Shown here: one piece after another, positions 51,462-58,863 of the stretch
Numbering within the stretch: the first letter of the stretch is position 1
Layout: each line of letters opens with the position of its first letter
Source: Bacillus sp. FJAT-26390
GTDB taxonomy: Bacteria > Bacillota > Bacilli > Paenibacillales > Paenibacillaceae
Length of the DNA: 64,000 nt
Direction of reading: 5' to 3'
Assembly (NCBI RefSeq): GCF_001682865.1
Contig: NZ_MAQX01000032.1
Coordinates: 490,888 to 554,887, forward strand
Notes under the pieces: generated by a model
What the model was told of the DNA's origin: nothing
Database searches by the model: none
Seen by the model: the letters and a program-made list of their open reading frames with translations, nothing else
Translations under genes and position numbers: made by a program

Positions 51462-51575
51462 GCTGCGACTCCTCCACATTTACCGAATCTTTAAAGTACA
51501 AAGACGATTATAAGGGATAGCATGCCGCTTTGTCCGCATTTATTTTTCACATTCTTCCAGACCATTCCAAACCAT

Positions 51576-52964
51576 TCAATGAGCATTTGATGCCGCAAAC
51601 TGTACAACAACGCAGCCATCTTTGGCATCCCACTGCACATTCGCTCCTAGCGCCTCTGAAATAAACCTGACAGGCACATACGTTTTACCCTGATAGGAGG
51701 TCACCGCTGCGTTCATTTTGATATTTTCGCCGTTCCAAACGGCATTTGTATCGTATACCTTTATCTGCAATACTTGATTAATGTATGTAACCGCGATCTT
51801 GTCATTAACGTAGTTAACCTTTGCGCCAATCGACTCAAATAATACACGAAGCGGTACGAAAGTGACTCCGTTCATTTGGATAGGTCCGGGATCCGACGGT
51901 ATATATTTCCCATTGATTTTCAAAGATAACTGCCGCAGAGCAGGCTTCGCATCTACCTTGCTCAAGATTTTGTCCGGTATTCCAGCATAAGGCATATTAC
52001 TGCGATTCCCCCACGTCCAGACTATACCATTATTATCCAAGGCTGTGCCGCTATTTAAGGCGATCGCATGGGCCTGAGCGATATTTTTCAAAGGTTGTAT
52101 CTGCTGCAGCGATCCATCCACCCAGTCCGACTTGCTCCATACTGTGCCATCTTGCTTCAAATATAACGAATAAAAGCTTTCATAGCTCACACTAAGCTTG
52201 TTAAATTGAGCATTCGGCAGTGCTGATACCAGCTCTTTATCTGGAAGCATTTTCACTTCCCCGCCTCCAACCACATCGGTGTCAAAGCCGGTAAAATCAG
52301 TTACGGGCGCCTGTGAAACCACCTTATGCATTCCCATGTCCATGATGTAGGTATTGCCATACCATTGTACCGTTTTCCCATCACTCATCAGCACCATTAG
52401 ACTTTGCAGCGAGCTCCGAATCGCCTTCACCTTCTCAAGCGCAACCTTAGGAATATTCGCTAGATCCACATCTGCTTGCGAAGCTTGGCTGGGATTCACG
52501 CATGACGGTCCTTGGCGATCCTGAAGGTCTGGCCTCATAAGCGACACATAACATACGTTGCCCCATACATATACTCGGTCTTTATTATCTAAAGCCATAA
52601 ACGCAGGCCCCGCGCTAATATCTTGAATACCGGATAGCTCCGGAACTCGCTTCGGATGATCGGCAGGATTGGTGCTCCAAGTCCATACGTCTCCCTTAGC
52701 GGTAAGGACAAGATTGCCCGAGATTTTTACGGCTCCTTTGATTTGAGGTCCTCTAATAGCAGGAGCATGATCAGAGCCTATCCATATCGTACCGTCCTCC
52801 TGTAAGGCGTAGAAGTACTCCGAATAGCTTCTATCATCGATATCAATAACTTGGGTTAGCGGAATCGCTTGGAGGATTTGGACCTTCGCTCCGTACACAA
52901 AGTTGTTGTTTCCTAATGACAGCATAGACAATAAGACGAGCAGCAAGGCAATGGATCGTTTCAA
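51576..52964 (-). CDS. Secreted protein with RCC1-like repeats and C-terminal stalk (copper-amine-oxidase-N) domain
   Basis: 462 residues from a TTG start with TTAGGAGTGA upstream. Signal peptide 1-25. Residues about 35-330 contain repeated WxW/ALxxDGTxW units (YALQEDGTIWIGS, VLTAKGDVWTWS, MALDNKDRVYVWGN, LYLKQDGTVWSKS, ALDNNGIVWTWGN), the pattern of RCC1-type beta propeller blades. The C-terminal 115 residues form a stalk domain (GVTFVPLRVLFESIGAKVNY, GKTYVPVRFISEALGANVQWD), common in Paenibacillus cell-surface proteins. Probably anchored at the cell wall or secreted; binding partner unknown. Confidence 0.85.
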   Translation of the reverse strand: MKRSIALLLVLLSMLSLGNNNFVYGAKVQILQAIPLTQVIDIDDRSYSEYFYALQEDGTIWIGSDHAPAIRGPQIKGAVKISGNLVLTAKGDVWTWSTNPADHPKRVPELSGIQDISAGPAFMALDNKDRVYVWGNVCYVSLMRPDLQDRQGPSCVNPSQASQADVDLANIPKVALEKVKAIRSSLQSLMVLMSDGKTVQWYGNTYIMDMGMHKVVSQAPVTDFTGFDTDVVGGGEVKMLPDKELVSALPNAQFNKLSVSYESFYSLYLKQDGTVWSKSDWVDGSLQQIQPLKNIAQAHAIALNSGTALDNNGIVWTWGNRSNMPYAGIPDKILSKVDAKPALRQLSLKINGKYIPSDPGPIQMNGVTFVPLRVLFESIGAKVNYVNDKIAVTYINQVLQIKVYDTNAVWNGENIKMNAAVTSYQGKTYVPVRFISEALGANVQWDAKDGCVVVQFAASNAH

Positions 52965-53070
52965 TTACGTCACTCCTAATTAACAAAGTTTGAATTTTAT
53001 ACCATTTAGACGAATTTGCTTTAAAAAAGTTGTGATATGAATCGATTGAGATTTTTAAAAAGAATCGCAT

Positions 53071-53110
53071 ATAAAAAAAAGCGCCCTTCAAGCCGCTCTC
53101 AGCGGTTGAA
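53071..53110 (-). terminator. Terminator of the VanZ-like gene
   Basis: On the minus strand TTCAACCGCT pairs with AGCGGCTTGAA (one bulge), followed by GGGCGC and eight T. Confidence 0.65.
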
Positions 53111-53133
53111 TGGCAGCTCTAGCAGGCGTGCGC

Positions 53134-53676
53134 CTAGTAATGCCTATTTCTTGATCGAGACCGCGTACGGGAGCGCCACAGCTTAACAACCCCTAAAATA
53201 CACAAGCAGACAAGCAGCCCCGCACAGCCTCCTGCAAAATCAAGCACCACATCCGTCGCGTTGCCCGTGCGCTCATCAGAGCCCAGCTGATTCCATTCAT
53301 CTAGCGCCGGGACGGCAACGGCAACCAATAGCGTAAGCACAATCGAAATGAACCAACGCCCGCGGGTCAGCGCACGCAGGAACATAAACAGCATGGCAGC
53401 AAACGTAGCGTACACAAATAAATGCGCGCCCTTGCGAAATAGGAATTCAATGAAGCTATATGGCCGATCATGTGAATTAATAACGCTGGCTCGATAGGTA
53501 ATCGTCATATCAGGCAGCCATCTCACAAGCTGATCATAATTAAAATGGCTCCGCAAGAAAGGCTGAATACTTTGCTGCTCATAGGTCTGGGACGAAAACA
53601 TAAATAAGAGCGCGAGCCATCCGGTTAACAAAATGCCCCATATTAAGGTTGGTATCCATCTCGTAGATTTGTTCAT
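53134..53676 (-). CDS. VanZ-family membrane protein
   Basis: 180 residues from ATG 53676 with AGGAGGTG upstream; an in-frame ATG at 53730 lacks a site. Four membrane helices with FRKGAHLFVYATFAAMLF, VAVPALDEWNQLGSDERTGNATDVVLDFAGGCAG, the core of the VanZ family (D-E-x-x-Q ... R-x-x-x-x-x-D). VanZ of Enterococcus gives low teicoplanin resistance; most relatives are uncharacterised. The C-terminal tail is Arg/Ser-rich. Single gene with terminator. Confidence 0.85.
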   Translation of the reverse strand: MNKSTRWIPTLIWGILLTGWLALLFMFSSQTYEQQSIQPFLRSHFNYDQLVRWLPDMTITYRASVINSHDRPYSFIEFLFRKGAHLFVYATFAAMLFMFLRALTRGRWFISIVLTLLVAVAVPALDEWNQLGSDERTGNATDVVLDFAGGCAGLLVCLCILGVVKLWRSRTRSRSRNRHY

Positions 53677-53783
53677 TTTCTCTTGCACCTCCTGCTCAGC
53701 AGTCTTCTCCCGCTTTTCTCCTTCTATCATACTTGAAATGAATCACACAAACAAAATTTGAGCGTTTCGGGACAGGAGAAGGC

Positions 53784-54104
53784 ATGCCAAAAAACGGCAA
53801 ACTCGCTCAAAAGAAGCAGCCGTTGACATTATTAATAGCACGTATTTGGAAGAAAAAGAAGTATAACCCAATCAAATATAAAAAGATAGCAGTAAAAAAG
53901 TCCTATTTTAATATAGTCAATATGTCTAAAGTTTGGTATTATTACTTAAAAGATGCGAAAGAGGGAGATCATATGTCTAGTTATTTAATGTTCACCGAGA
54001 TAACAACACCATTTAAGCTAATAGGAATAAGGGTTTTTAAGGATGAAAACGGTAAATACTGGTACAAATATAAGAATAACAAGCGTAAACGGATATTTAA
54101 ATAG
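53784..54104 (+). CDS. Small lysine-rich hypothetical protein, start uncertain
   Basis: Open frame of 106 residues from ATG 53784 (AGGAGAAGGC upstream) or 43 residues from ATG 53973 (GAGGGAGATC upstream, an equally good site). The C-terminal 43 residues (MSSYLMFTEITTPF...DENGKYWYKYKNNKRKRIFK) look like a small folded domain; the N-terminal part is lysine-rich. AT-rich compared with neighbours. Ends two bases from the stop of the spo0E-like gene on the other strand. Not recognised. Confidence 0.4.
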   Translation: MPKNGKLAQKKQPLTLLIARIWKKKKYNPIKYKKIAVKKSYFNIVNMSKVWYYYLKDAKEGDHMSSYLMFTEITTPFKLIGIRVFKDENGKYWYKYKNNKRKRIFK

Positions 54105-54106
54105 AG

Positions 54107-54340
54107 CTATTTTCTTTCAAATGAAAATGTAAGCGATGCGCAATTGGATTCATTTTTACATTTCCTTTCATATCTTACACAATCATAGCAATTTAGAACG
54201 CGATCCAACGCTTGGCTCGCTCCTAGCACTTCATCAGATTGGTAAGACTGGCTCACTAATAGCTTTTCGACCATTTCCTGCCGCAGCAGCTCGATCGTCT
54301 GCTCTAGCTTTATCTTCTGTAGAACAGTATCTCTATTAAT
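54107..54340 (-). CDS. Spo0E-like aspartyl-phosphate phosphatase with apparent ATT start
   Basis: 77 residues. No ATG, GTG or TTG lies in frame upstream of the family-conserved region: the frame is closed by TAA at about 54,357, and the only candidate is ATT 54340-54338, seven bases after GGGAGAGGTG. The ATT overlaps the TAA stop of the preceding small ORF, so translation is probably coupled. IELLRQEMVEKLL and LGASQALDRVLNCY match the two-helix Spo0E family (SQxLDxxL signature). These proteins dephosphorylate Spo0A-P and block sporulation. The Cys-rich tail (CYDCVRYERKCKNESNCASL) is unusual. It has a strong ribosome site and normal coding pattern. Confidence 0.7.
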   Translation of the reverse strand: MNRDTVLQKIKLEQTIELLRQEMVEKLLVSQSYQSDEVLGASQALDRVLNCYDCVRYERKCKNESNCASLTFSFERK

Positions 54341-54509
54341 GGACCCGCACCTCTCCCTGATTTAGTATATTCGAATCGACACCTACTGGCATTTCCTCGC
54401 AAAATAGATGATTCAACCTTCTTGCAGCTTGGTTATTCGCAAAATAATCGCCAGCTTTCTTGCAGCTGTCTATGTTCGGACCAGCATACTCCAACTTCAT
54501 ATCTTCCAT
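54336..54509 (-). CDS. 57-residue hypothetical protein, coupled to the spo0E-like gene
   Basis: ATG 54509 has AGAGGCG about eight bases upstream. Product: MEDMKLEYAGPNIDSCKKAGDY..., with a helical centre and a short C-terminus. A longer frame (85 residues, to 54593) starts at a GTG without a site. Not recognised. Its TAA overlaps the spo0E-like ATT, so it probably acts as the upstream cistron whose translation feeds the next gene. Confidence 0.45.
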   Translation of the reverse strand: MEDMKLEYAGPNIDSCKKAGDYFANNQAARRLNHLFCEEMPVGVDSNILNQGEVRVH

Positions 54510-55016
54510 TCGACTTCGCCTCTCTGGACTAATAAAAGGGTATATAGATTCCTGATTGCAGCATACACATGAGCTTCTTGATTCGTACCGCACAAAACGC
54601 TCTATACCCGGACTCTGAGCTATCCCTTATGTTATGCACTATCATTTTTTACCACTATGCCGCAGTAGTGAAACAGGCTGTAAGGTGCCGCACAAAGCAG
54701 CTCACGGGATTGAGTATTTTGACCCACCTCACAAACGTATATATTGCGTCCAGCAACTAGGCTGGAAGTATAGTCATCCATTCGGTAAAACGCTTTAAAT
54801 ATGCCCATAGTCCCCCTAGATTACCACTATTGTATGAATTTAGGCTGGCGTGTAATATTAGTGTAATTCATATTTTAGTACTATGGTAGTGGCTTTACTG
54901 GTGAATTGAGTTATTTTTTTACATTTCGTTGCACTGTGAAGTAAAGAAAGACAAAAACATGCAAAACAAGATATTAATACAATGTTTTTGCTGTTATTAC
55001 GGTCAGCAGCATAGCC
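54510..55016. other. 507-bp AT-rich stretch without a supported gene
   Basis: Between the 57-residue ORF and the stalk-domain gene terminator. A plus-strand 63-codon open frame (54569-54760) has no ribosome site. It should hold the promoter of the 57-residue/spo0E-like transcript. Confidence 0.5.
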
Positions 55017-55062
55017 AAAAAAAGGGGCGGTAACGAAGTCTCATCGACTTCGCTACCGCCCC
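55017..55062 (-). terminator. Terminator of the stalk-domain operon
   Basis: On the minus strand GGGGCGGTAGCGAAGTC pairs with GACTTCGTTACCGCCCC, followed by seven T; a very strong stem. Confidence 0.95.
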
Positions 55063-55084
55063 ACTTATTTGTTTCAAAATTTGA

Positions 55085-56068
55085 TTATGCCGTTGTTGCT
55101 ACAATTGCTTTTAAATCTTCAATGTCCTTGTTGAAAGCTTCGCGATAGGAAGCAATGATGCTCGTGCTGTAGCCGTTTGTTGTCAGTTTAGACGTCGTAT
55201 CCGTCATAATGACCTCAAAACTCGCCGAACATTTGTTAACCTCCGAGCGGCCACTCTCCTTGAGCTTAGCTTTTTCCTCAGCAGTCGACGCTAGGATGTA
55301 TTGCATGCCAATATCTTTTAGCGTTGCATCGCAGCTTGCCTTCAATGCTTTAAGCTTCGATTCAGCTTCAGCCGTAATTTGCTCAGATGTCGGTTTAACC
55401 ACACCTCCGCCCGCGCCGCCATTGCCGGCATTACCTCCAGTATTGCCATTGCCAGCGTTATTACCGGTACCACCTGTGCCTCCGCCTGTTCCTGGCAGAA
55501 CCACACCTCCGCCAGCACCCTGTTCAGCCCGGTAAGCAGCCGATTCGCCGCTAACCGTCTTAGTCACGGGATCAAAGCTGATCTGCGTGCCCACGGACTC
55601 TGACAAGAAGCGTAGTGGCGCATAGATGGAGCCTTTATAGCCATAAATGGATTGGCCAGCTGGCAAAGCTGCTGTCTTCCCATCAAATACGAGCGTTGCC
55701 TTGACAGGCTGAATCGTAATTTCAACGCTTGCTTGCGGTTTTGGGCTACCTGATGCTGCACTCTGCAATTGCTTCTTCAGTGCGGCAAGCTCCTTCTCTG
55801 TCGGTTCGGAGATTGTAGCTTTTCCGCCATCCCAGTTCACCGTTTTTTGCAGTGCATAGGAAATGTAGCGAATCGGCACATATGTACGCCCCTCATAAAT
55901 AAACGAATACTGACCGTCCGGCAGCTGTAGAGCTTGTCCATCAAATTGCAATTTAATCGGCTGCGTTGTTGCCTTAATCGTCGTTGTTGCCGCAGATGCG
56001 ACGGTTGCCAGTGCAGATGACAGCATCATAATGGCAAGAAAAATAGATAGTACACGTGACTTTTTCAT
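55085..56068 (-). CDS. Secreted double stalk-domain protein with two-Cys helical C-terminus
   Basis: 327 residues, TAGGAGGC before the ATG. Signal peptide about 1-27. Two stalk (copper-amine-oxidase-N) domains at about 30-90 (YSFIYEGRTYVPIRYISYALQKTVNWD) and 113-172 (SIYGYKGSIYAPLRFLSESVGTQISFD). A Gly/Asn/Thr linker (about 185-225) leads to a helical domain (230-327) with LKALKASCDATLKDI and EVNKCSASFEVIM. No copper-amine-oxidase catalytic part is present. The C-terminal two-Cys domain resembles that of the next gene upstream. Probably cell-surface; lies at the 3' end of a cyclic-di-GMP riboswitch transcript. Confidence 0.85.
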   Translation of the reverse strand: MKKSRVLSIFLAIMMLSSALATVASAATTTIKATTQPIKLQFDGQALQLPDGQYSFIYEGRTYVPIRYISYALQKTVNWDGGKATISEPTEKELAALKKQLQSAASGSPKPQASVEITIQPVKATLVFDGKTAALPAGQSIYGYKGSIYAPLRFLSESVGTQISFDPVTKTVSGESAAYRAEQGAGGGVVLPGTGGGTGGTGNNAGNGNTGGNAGNGGAGGGVVKPTSEQITAEAESKLKALKASCDATLKDIGMQYILASTAEEKAKLKESGRSEVNKCSASFEVIMTDTTSKLTTNGYSTSIIASYREAFNKDIEDLKAIVATTA

Positions 56069-56092
56069 AGCGCCTCCTAAAAATAATAGAAC

Positions 56093-56836
56093 TTACTTCT
56101 TGAGCGAGTTAGCAATTACAGTAAGCGCATTGGCTCTAGCAGCAGCCTTCGCGCTCTCGTATTGCGAGCTCCAATCAGGGAAGGACTGATCACCTAGATC
56201 GGCTGCCTTGTACTCGCTCTTGGCAGTGCTTATTAACTGATTAAACTTAGCATCACAGTCGGCTTCGGCAGCAAAAACCTTATTCAGATATTTGCTCTGA
56301 ATCGTCGAAAGCGTCGCGTCTTTATCCGCGCTAAGCTCTTCTGCGATCTGCTGAACCAAACTATTGCTGCTTGCTTGACACGACGATTTCAGCTTCGCTA
56401 GTTTCGCTGTAACCGAAGCAACAATCTCTTTCTTCTTCTGGGACTTATCATCCGTATTGGTAGATTCATCCTCCGGCTTATGGCCTATATCTAAATTATC
56501 AGACGTTGGTTCTGGTGTCAAAGTTGCATCCGGGCTAGACTTAAGGCCTTCCTCACTCTGAGTCGTTGGAACCGGAACAGGCGTCTGCGTTGGTTCATCC
56601 TCCGGCTTTTGCACCGCTTGATTGCTAGGCTGCTCAGTGCTCTCTGGCGAGGCCTGTACCCCATCATTTTGAGCCGTCTCTTCTAAACGCCCATTTAACT
56701 CTTCTACCTTATTCAGCTTCGCATACAGACTCATGCTGCCATAAATGACAATTCCAATAACGACAATTGCACCTGCCATTATAAAAAGCATTTTATTAGA
56801 TATTTTCATAGTATTGGTTTCATATGGGTGCTGCAT
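56093..56836 (-). CDS. Membrane-anchored protein with Pro/Thr/Glu linker and two-Cys helical domain
   Basis: 247 residues; GAGGTTATAG precedes the ATG (an ATG at codon 10 is possible). One N-terminal membrane helix (about 18-36), a short coiled segment (KLNKVEELNGRLEE), a Pro/Thr/Ser/Glu linker of about 80 residues, then a helical domain (about 135-247) with LAKLKSSCQASSNSL and VFAAEADCDAKFNQLI. That domain parallels the C-terminus of the 55085-56068 gene, 24 bases downstream; the two are co-transcribed. Not a known family to me. Confidence 0.75.
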   Translation of the reverse strand: MQHPYETNTMKISNKMLFIMAGAIVVIGIVIYGSMSLYAKLNKVEELNGRLEETAQNDGVQASPESTEQPSNQAVQKPEDEPTQTPVPVPTTQSEEGLKSSPDATLTPEPTSDNLDIGHKPEDESTNTDDKSQKKKEIVASVTAKLAKLKSSCQASSNSLVQQIAEELSADKDATLSTIQSKYLNKVFAAEADCDAKFNQLISTAKSEYKAADLGDQSFPDWSSQYESAKAAARANALTVIANSLKK

Positions 56837-56874
56837 GAGCTATAACCTCATATGATTCTCCTTTGTTTATTTTC

Positions 56875-56918
56875 AAAAAAACAAGCTGACGCTTCATAGT
56901 GACAGGGCGCCAGCTTGG
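56875..56918 (-). terminator. Terminator in the riboswitch transcript
   Basis: On the minus strand AAGCTGGCGC pairs with GCGTCAGCTT (one G-U), followed by seven T. It lies between the 49-residue ORF and the two surface-protein genes, so read-through here could be a control point. A GGTTT/AAACC mini-hairpin precedes it. Confidence 0.75.
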
Positions 56919-56965
56919 GATCTCGGTTTTCCAAACCTATAATATGTACAACAAGAACTTGAACA

Positions 56966-57115
56966 TTAGAGACCAACGGCTGCTAGTTTATCTTTATGAT
57001 AAACAATCTTCAAATAAATCTCGATGCGCCTATCTTCATCCAAGCAGTCTTCCCACAGCATCTCATGAAATTCCATCCAAAGCTGATGCCATACAATATT
57101 GGCTCGTATGAACAT
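56966..57115 (-). CDS. 49-residue ORF directly behind the cyclic-di-GMP riboswitch
   Basis: ATG 57115 is preceded by GGAGG (57124-57128) at eight bases. Product MFIRANIVWHQLWMEFHEML..., acidic and helical with Trp/His/Met, ending KDKLAAVGL. Not recognised. It is the first ORF after the aptamer and its ribosome site can pair with a CCTCC segment directly after the aptamer, so it may be the gene regulated by translation. It has a proper stop before the terminator. Confidence 0.55.
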   Translation of the reverse strand: MFIRANIVWHQLWMEFHEMLWEDCLDEDRRIEIYLKIVYHKDKLAAVGL

Positions 57116-57123
57116 ACAAATAA

Positions 57124-57156
57124 CCTCCATGTTCTCACATAAACCTTGACGGGAGG
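57124..57156 (-). promoter_or_regulatory. Possible ribosome-site-masking hairpin after the aptamer
   Basis: CCTCC (57156-57152) right after the P1 3' arm can pair with GGAGG (57128-57124), with an inner ATGT-GAGA-ACAT hairpin. This would hide the ribosome site of the 49-residue ORF. Confidence 0.45.
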
Positions 57157-57157
57157 C

Positions 57158-57246
57158 ACGATATTCGGTAGCTGGCTGGCAGTCTGATTTCAGATAAGCC
57201 CCTGTAGCTTTGCGTCACCACTTTTCAATGGTTTTGCCTTTATCGT
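57158..57246 (-). ncRNA. Cyclic-di-GMP-I (GEMM-I) riboswitch
   Basis: On the minus strand the aptamer shows P1 closing arms ACGATA (57246-57241) and TATCGT (57163-57158); AAAGGCAAAACC followed by a GAAA tetraloop stem (CCATT/AGTGG); the conserved GACGCAAAGCTAC; and the receptor/P3 end CTGCCAGCCAGCTACCGA. These are the defining elements of class I cyclic-di-GMP riboswitches. It should sense the messenger made and broken by the GGDEF, EAL and HD-GYP proteins of this window. Output is probably on the 49-residue ORF and/or read-through of the terminator into the surface-protein genes. Confidence 0.88.
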
Positions 57247-57310
57247 ACGGTTTATGCGGTTGTTTTGTTTAAGGGTATGGTAACAAAAATGTGGGTGGAA
57301 GTATAGATGG

Positions 57311-57350
57311 ATCGTGACCAATACAAATCTTTTTGATAGCTAATAAACCT
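57311..57350 (-). promoter_or_regulatory. Promoter candidate of the riboswitch RNA
   Basis: On the minus strand TTGTAT and TATACT are separated by 15 bases, about 60 bases ahead of the aptamer. The spacing is short, so the assignment is tentative. Confidence 0.4.
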
Positions 57351-57371
57351 TAACTACTCTTTTCTTGAGAG

Positions 57372-57533
57372 TTCTCCAATTTTGCTACTTGTACACCATA
57401 ACGCACATTCTTTAGAGAACAGTTAACCTTCTTGATCTTATTTAAGATAGCACCAAGATCTCTTCTACTATCTTTCGATAAAAGTATTGGTAAAGCAACT
57501 CTTTATTCGATTTTACCCATCAATGAAAAGAAT
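57372..57533 (-). pseudogene. Possible remnant open frame downstream of tagD
   Basis: On the minus strand ATG GGT AAA ATC GAA is followed by TAA and then about 49 open codons (RVALPILLSKDSRRDLGAI...) that look like coding sequence but have no start. It may be a decayed gene at the edge of the polysaccharide cluster, or chance in AT-rich DNA. Confidence 0.25.
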
Positions 57534-57550
57534 AAAAAATAGATCTAATA

Positions 57551-57952
57551 TCATACATTATGAATTTTAGACATTAAGTCACTTTTTATCTTTGTTGTTG
57601 ATATCTCAGGCGACCTATCTAGATAAACTACGTCACAATATTCTTTAAGAAACTCAAATTTACCTTCCCAGTCATTTCCAATTACAAACAAATCAGCCTT
57701 AAATTCAATTACATCATGTTTTTTTTGTTCCCAACTGTATTCTGGAATTACCAAATCAACATACCGAATAGCCTCTAATAACCTTTTTCGTTCTTCATAA
57801 GAGAAATAACAACTTTTCCCTTTAATTTCATTGAACTCATTTGTTGAAAGAGCAACTATTAAATAATCTCCCATTTCTTTCGCGCGCTTTAACAAGTTAA
57901 TATGTCCGTAATGCAACAAATCAAAAGTTCCATACGTTATAACCTTTCTCAT
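57551..57952 (-). CDS. tagD: Glycerol-3-phosphate cytidylyltransferase
   Basis: 133 residues, GAGGAG before the ATG. Makes CDP-glycerol from CTP and glycerol 3-phosphate for teichoic-acid or other poly-glycerol-phosphate polymers. Class I cytidylyltransferase motifs: VITYGTFDLLHYGHINLLKRAKE with HYGH, and RSPEISTTKIK corresponding to RTEGISTT. Length is normal for TagD. It is the last gene of the minus-strand cluster and is AT-rich like the rest. Confidence 0.92.
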   Translation of the reverse strand: MRKVITYGTFDLLHYGHINLLKRAKEMGDYLIVALSTNEFNEIKGKSCYFSYEERKRLLEAIRYVDLVIPEYSWEQKKHDVIEFKADLFVIGNDWEGKFEFLKEYCDVVYLDRSPEISTTKIKSDLMSKIHNV

Positions 57953-58001
57953 ACTGCAACTCCTCTCTGCATTAACAATTTAAGAATAATAATGTGCATA
58001 T

Positions 58002-58799
58002 CTAAAACTTAATAAATTTAAATGAATGATGGCTTTTTCGTTTTTCTTCAGGAGGCATTTGCATATAGTCTCCGTATAATAACGTAAGATATCTATTATA
58101 ATCACTTGGGACATTGTAATACCCGTTCTCAAAATACAACTTTGTACCATCACCAAAATACTTTTTCGGTGTTATTTCTCTCATTCCCCAACTTCCAAAG
58201 TAATTTGCGATTATCTCTTGCTCCTCATACTTATATTTCATCGAAAGTTTTTCGAGCTTTTTATGTAGCCATTCCCGAGTAAAAGTAAATCTAATGCAAC
58301 TTATAAGCACTTTTTTACAGATATTCATTTCCTTTTTCGTCATTCCATTGTAAATATTTTGAACTTTTTTAAAAAATCTTATTTTTTGATAATGATAGTT
58401 CTGTAAAAATTTCGAGTCAGGAGCACCGTCTAATGGGAAAATATCTATATATATACAATGCCTGAAATTCAAATGACTTGTCATATTTTCTTCCAATATA
58501 GTATTTTTATTGCAAATTTTGGAGAAATAGTACGGATACTCTTTTTCATTATAAAAACTATTCAATATACAGCCCGCAGGTAATTCATGTTCAGGAATGT
58601 TTAGCAATTTAGAATAATCAGACCTAGGTATTCCTATATCAATATCATCATCCCACGGAATAAATCCATTATGTCTAGCTGCACCTAAAGCACTGCCACC
58701 AATAAGAAAGTATGATATCTTTTTTTTCTCGCAAAACTCAACAAATGCTTTTAATATTTCAATTTCAACACTATGTAATTTTTTTATGTCAAATTGCAC
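58002..58799 (-). CDS. LicD-family phosphotransferase
   Basis: 265 residues from GTG 58799, eight bases after GGAGG; the TTG at 58814 overlaps that site. LicD hallmarks: YFLIGGSALGAARHNGFIPWDDDIDIGI with the DDDID acidic motif, then DIFPLDGAPDS. LicD proteins transfer phosphocholine or a similar phosphorylated alcohol to sugar residues of surface polymers. Next to tagD, a phosphoglycerol or phosphocholine decoration is likely. About 48 bases before tagD in the same transcript. Confidence 0.9.
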   Translation of the reverse strand: MQFDIKKLHSVEIEILKAFVEFCEKKKISYFLIGGSALGAARHNGFIPWDDDIDIGIPRSDYSKLLNIPEHELPAGCILNSFYNEKEYPYYFSKICNKNTILEENMTSHLNFRHCIYIDIFPLDGAPDSKFLQNYHYQKIRFFKKVQNIYNGMTKKEMNICKKVLISCIRFTFTREWLHKKLEKLSMKYKYEEQEIIANYFGSWGMREITPKKYFGDGTKLYFENGYYNVPSDYNRYLTLLYGDYMQMPPEEKRKSHHSFKFIKF

Positions 58800-58863
58800 A
58801 TTACCATCCTCCAATTAACAATATTTCTTTTATAAAAAATACAAAGATATTTTTCAACAAATA

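Noticed and set aside
55209..55535. 108-residue Pro/Thr-rich plus-strand ORF
   Set aside because: Antisense shadow of the Gly/Asn linker in the stalk-domain protein.
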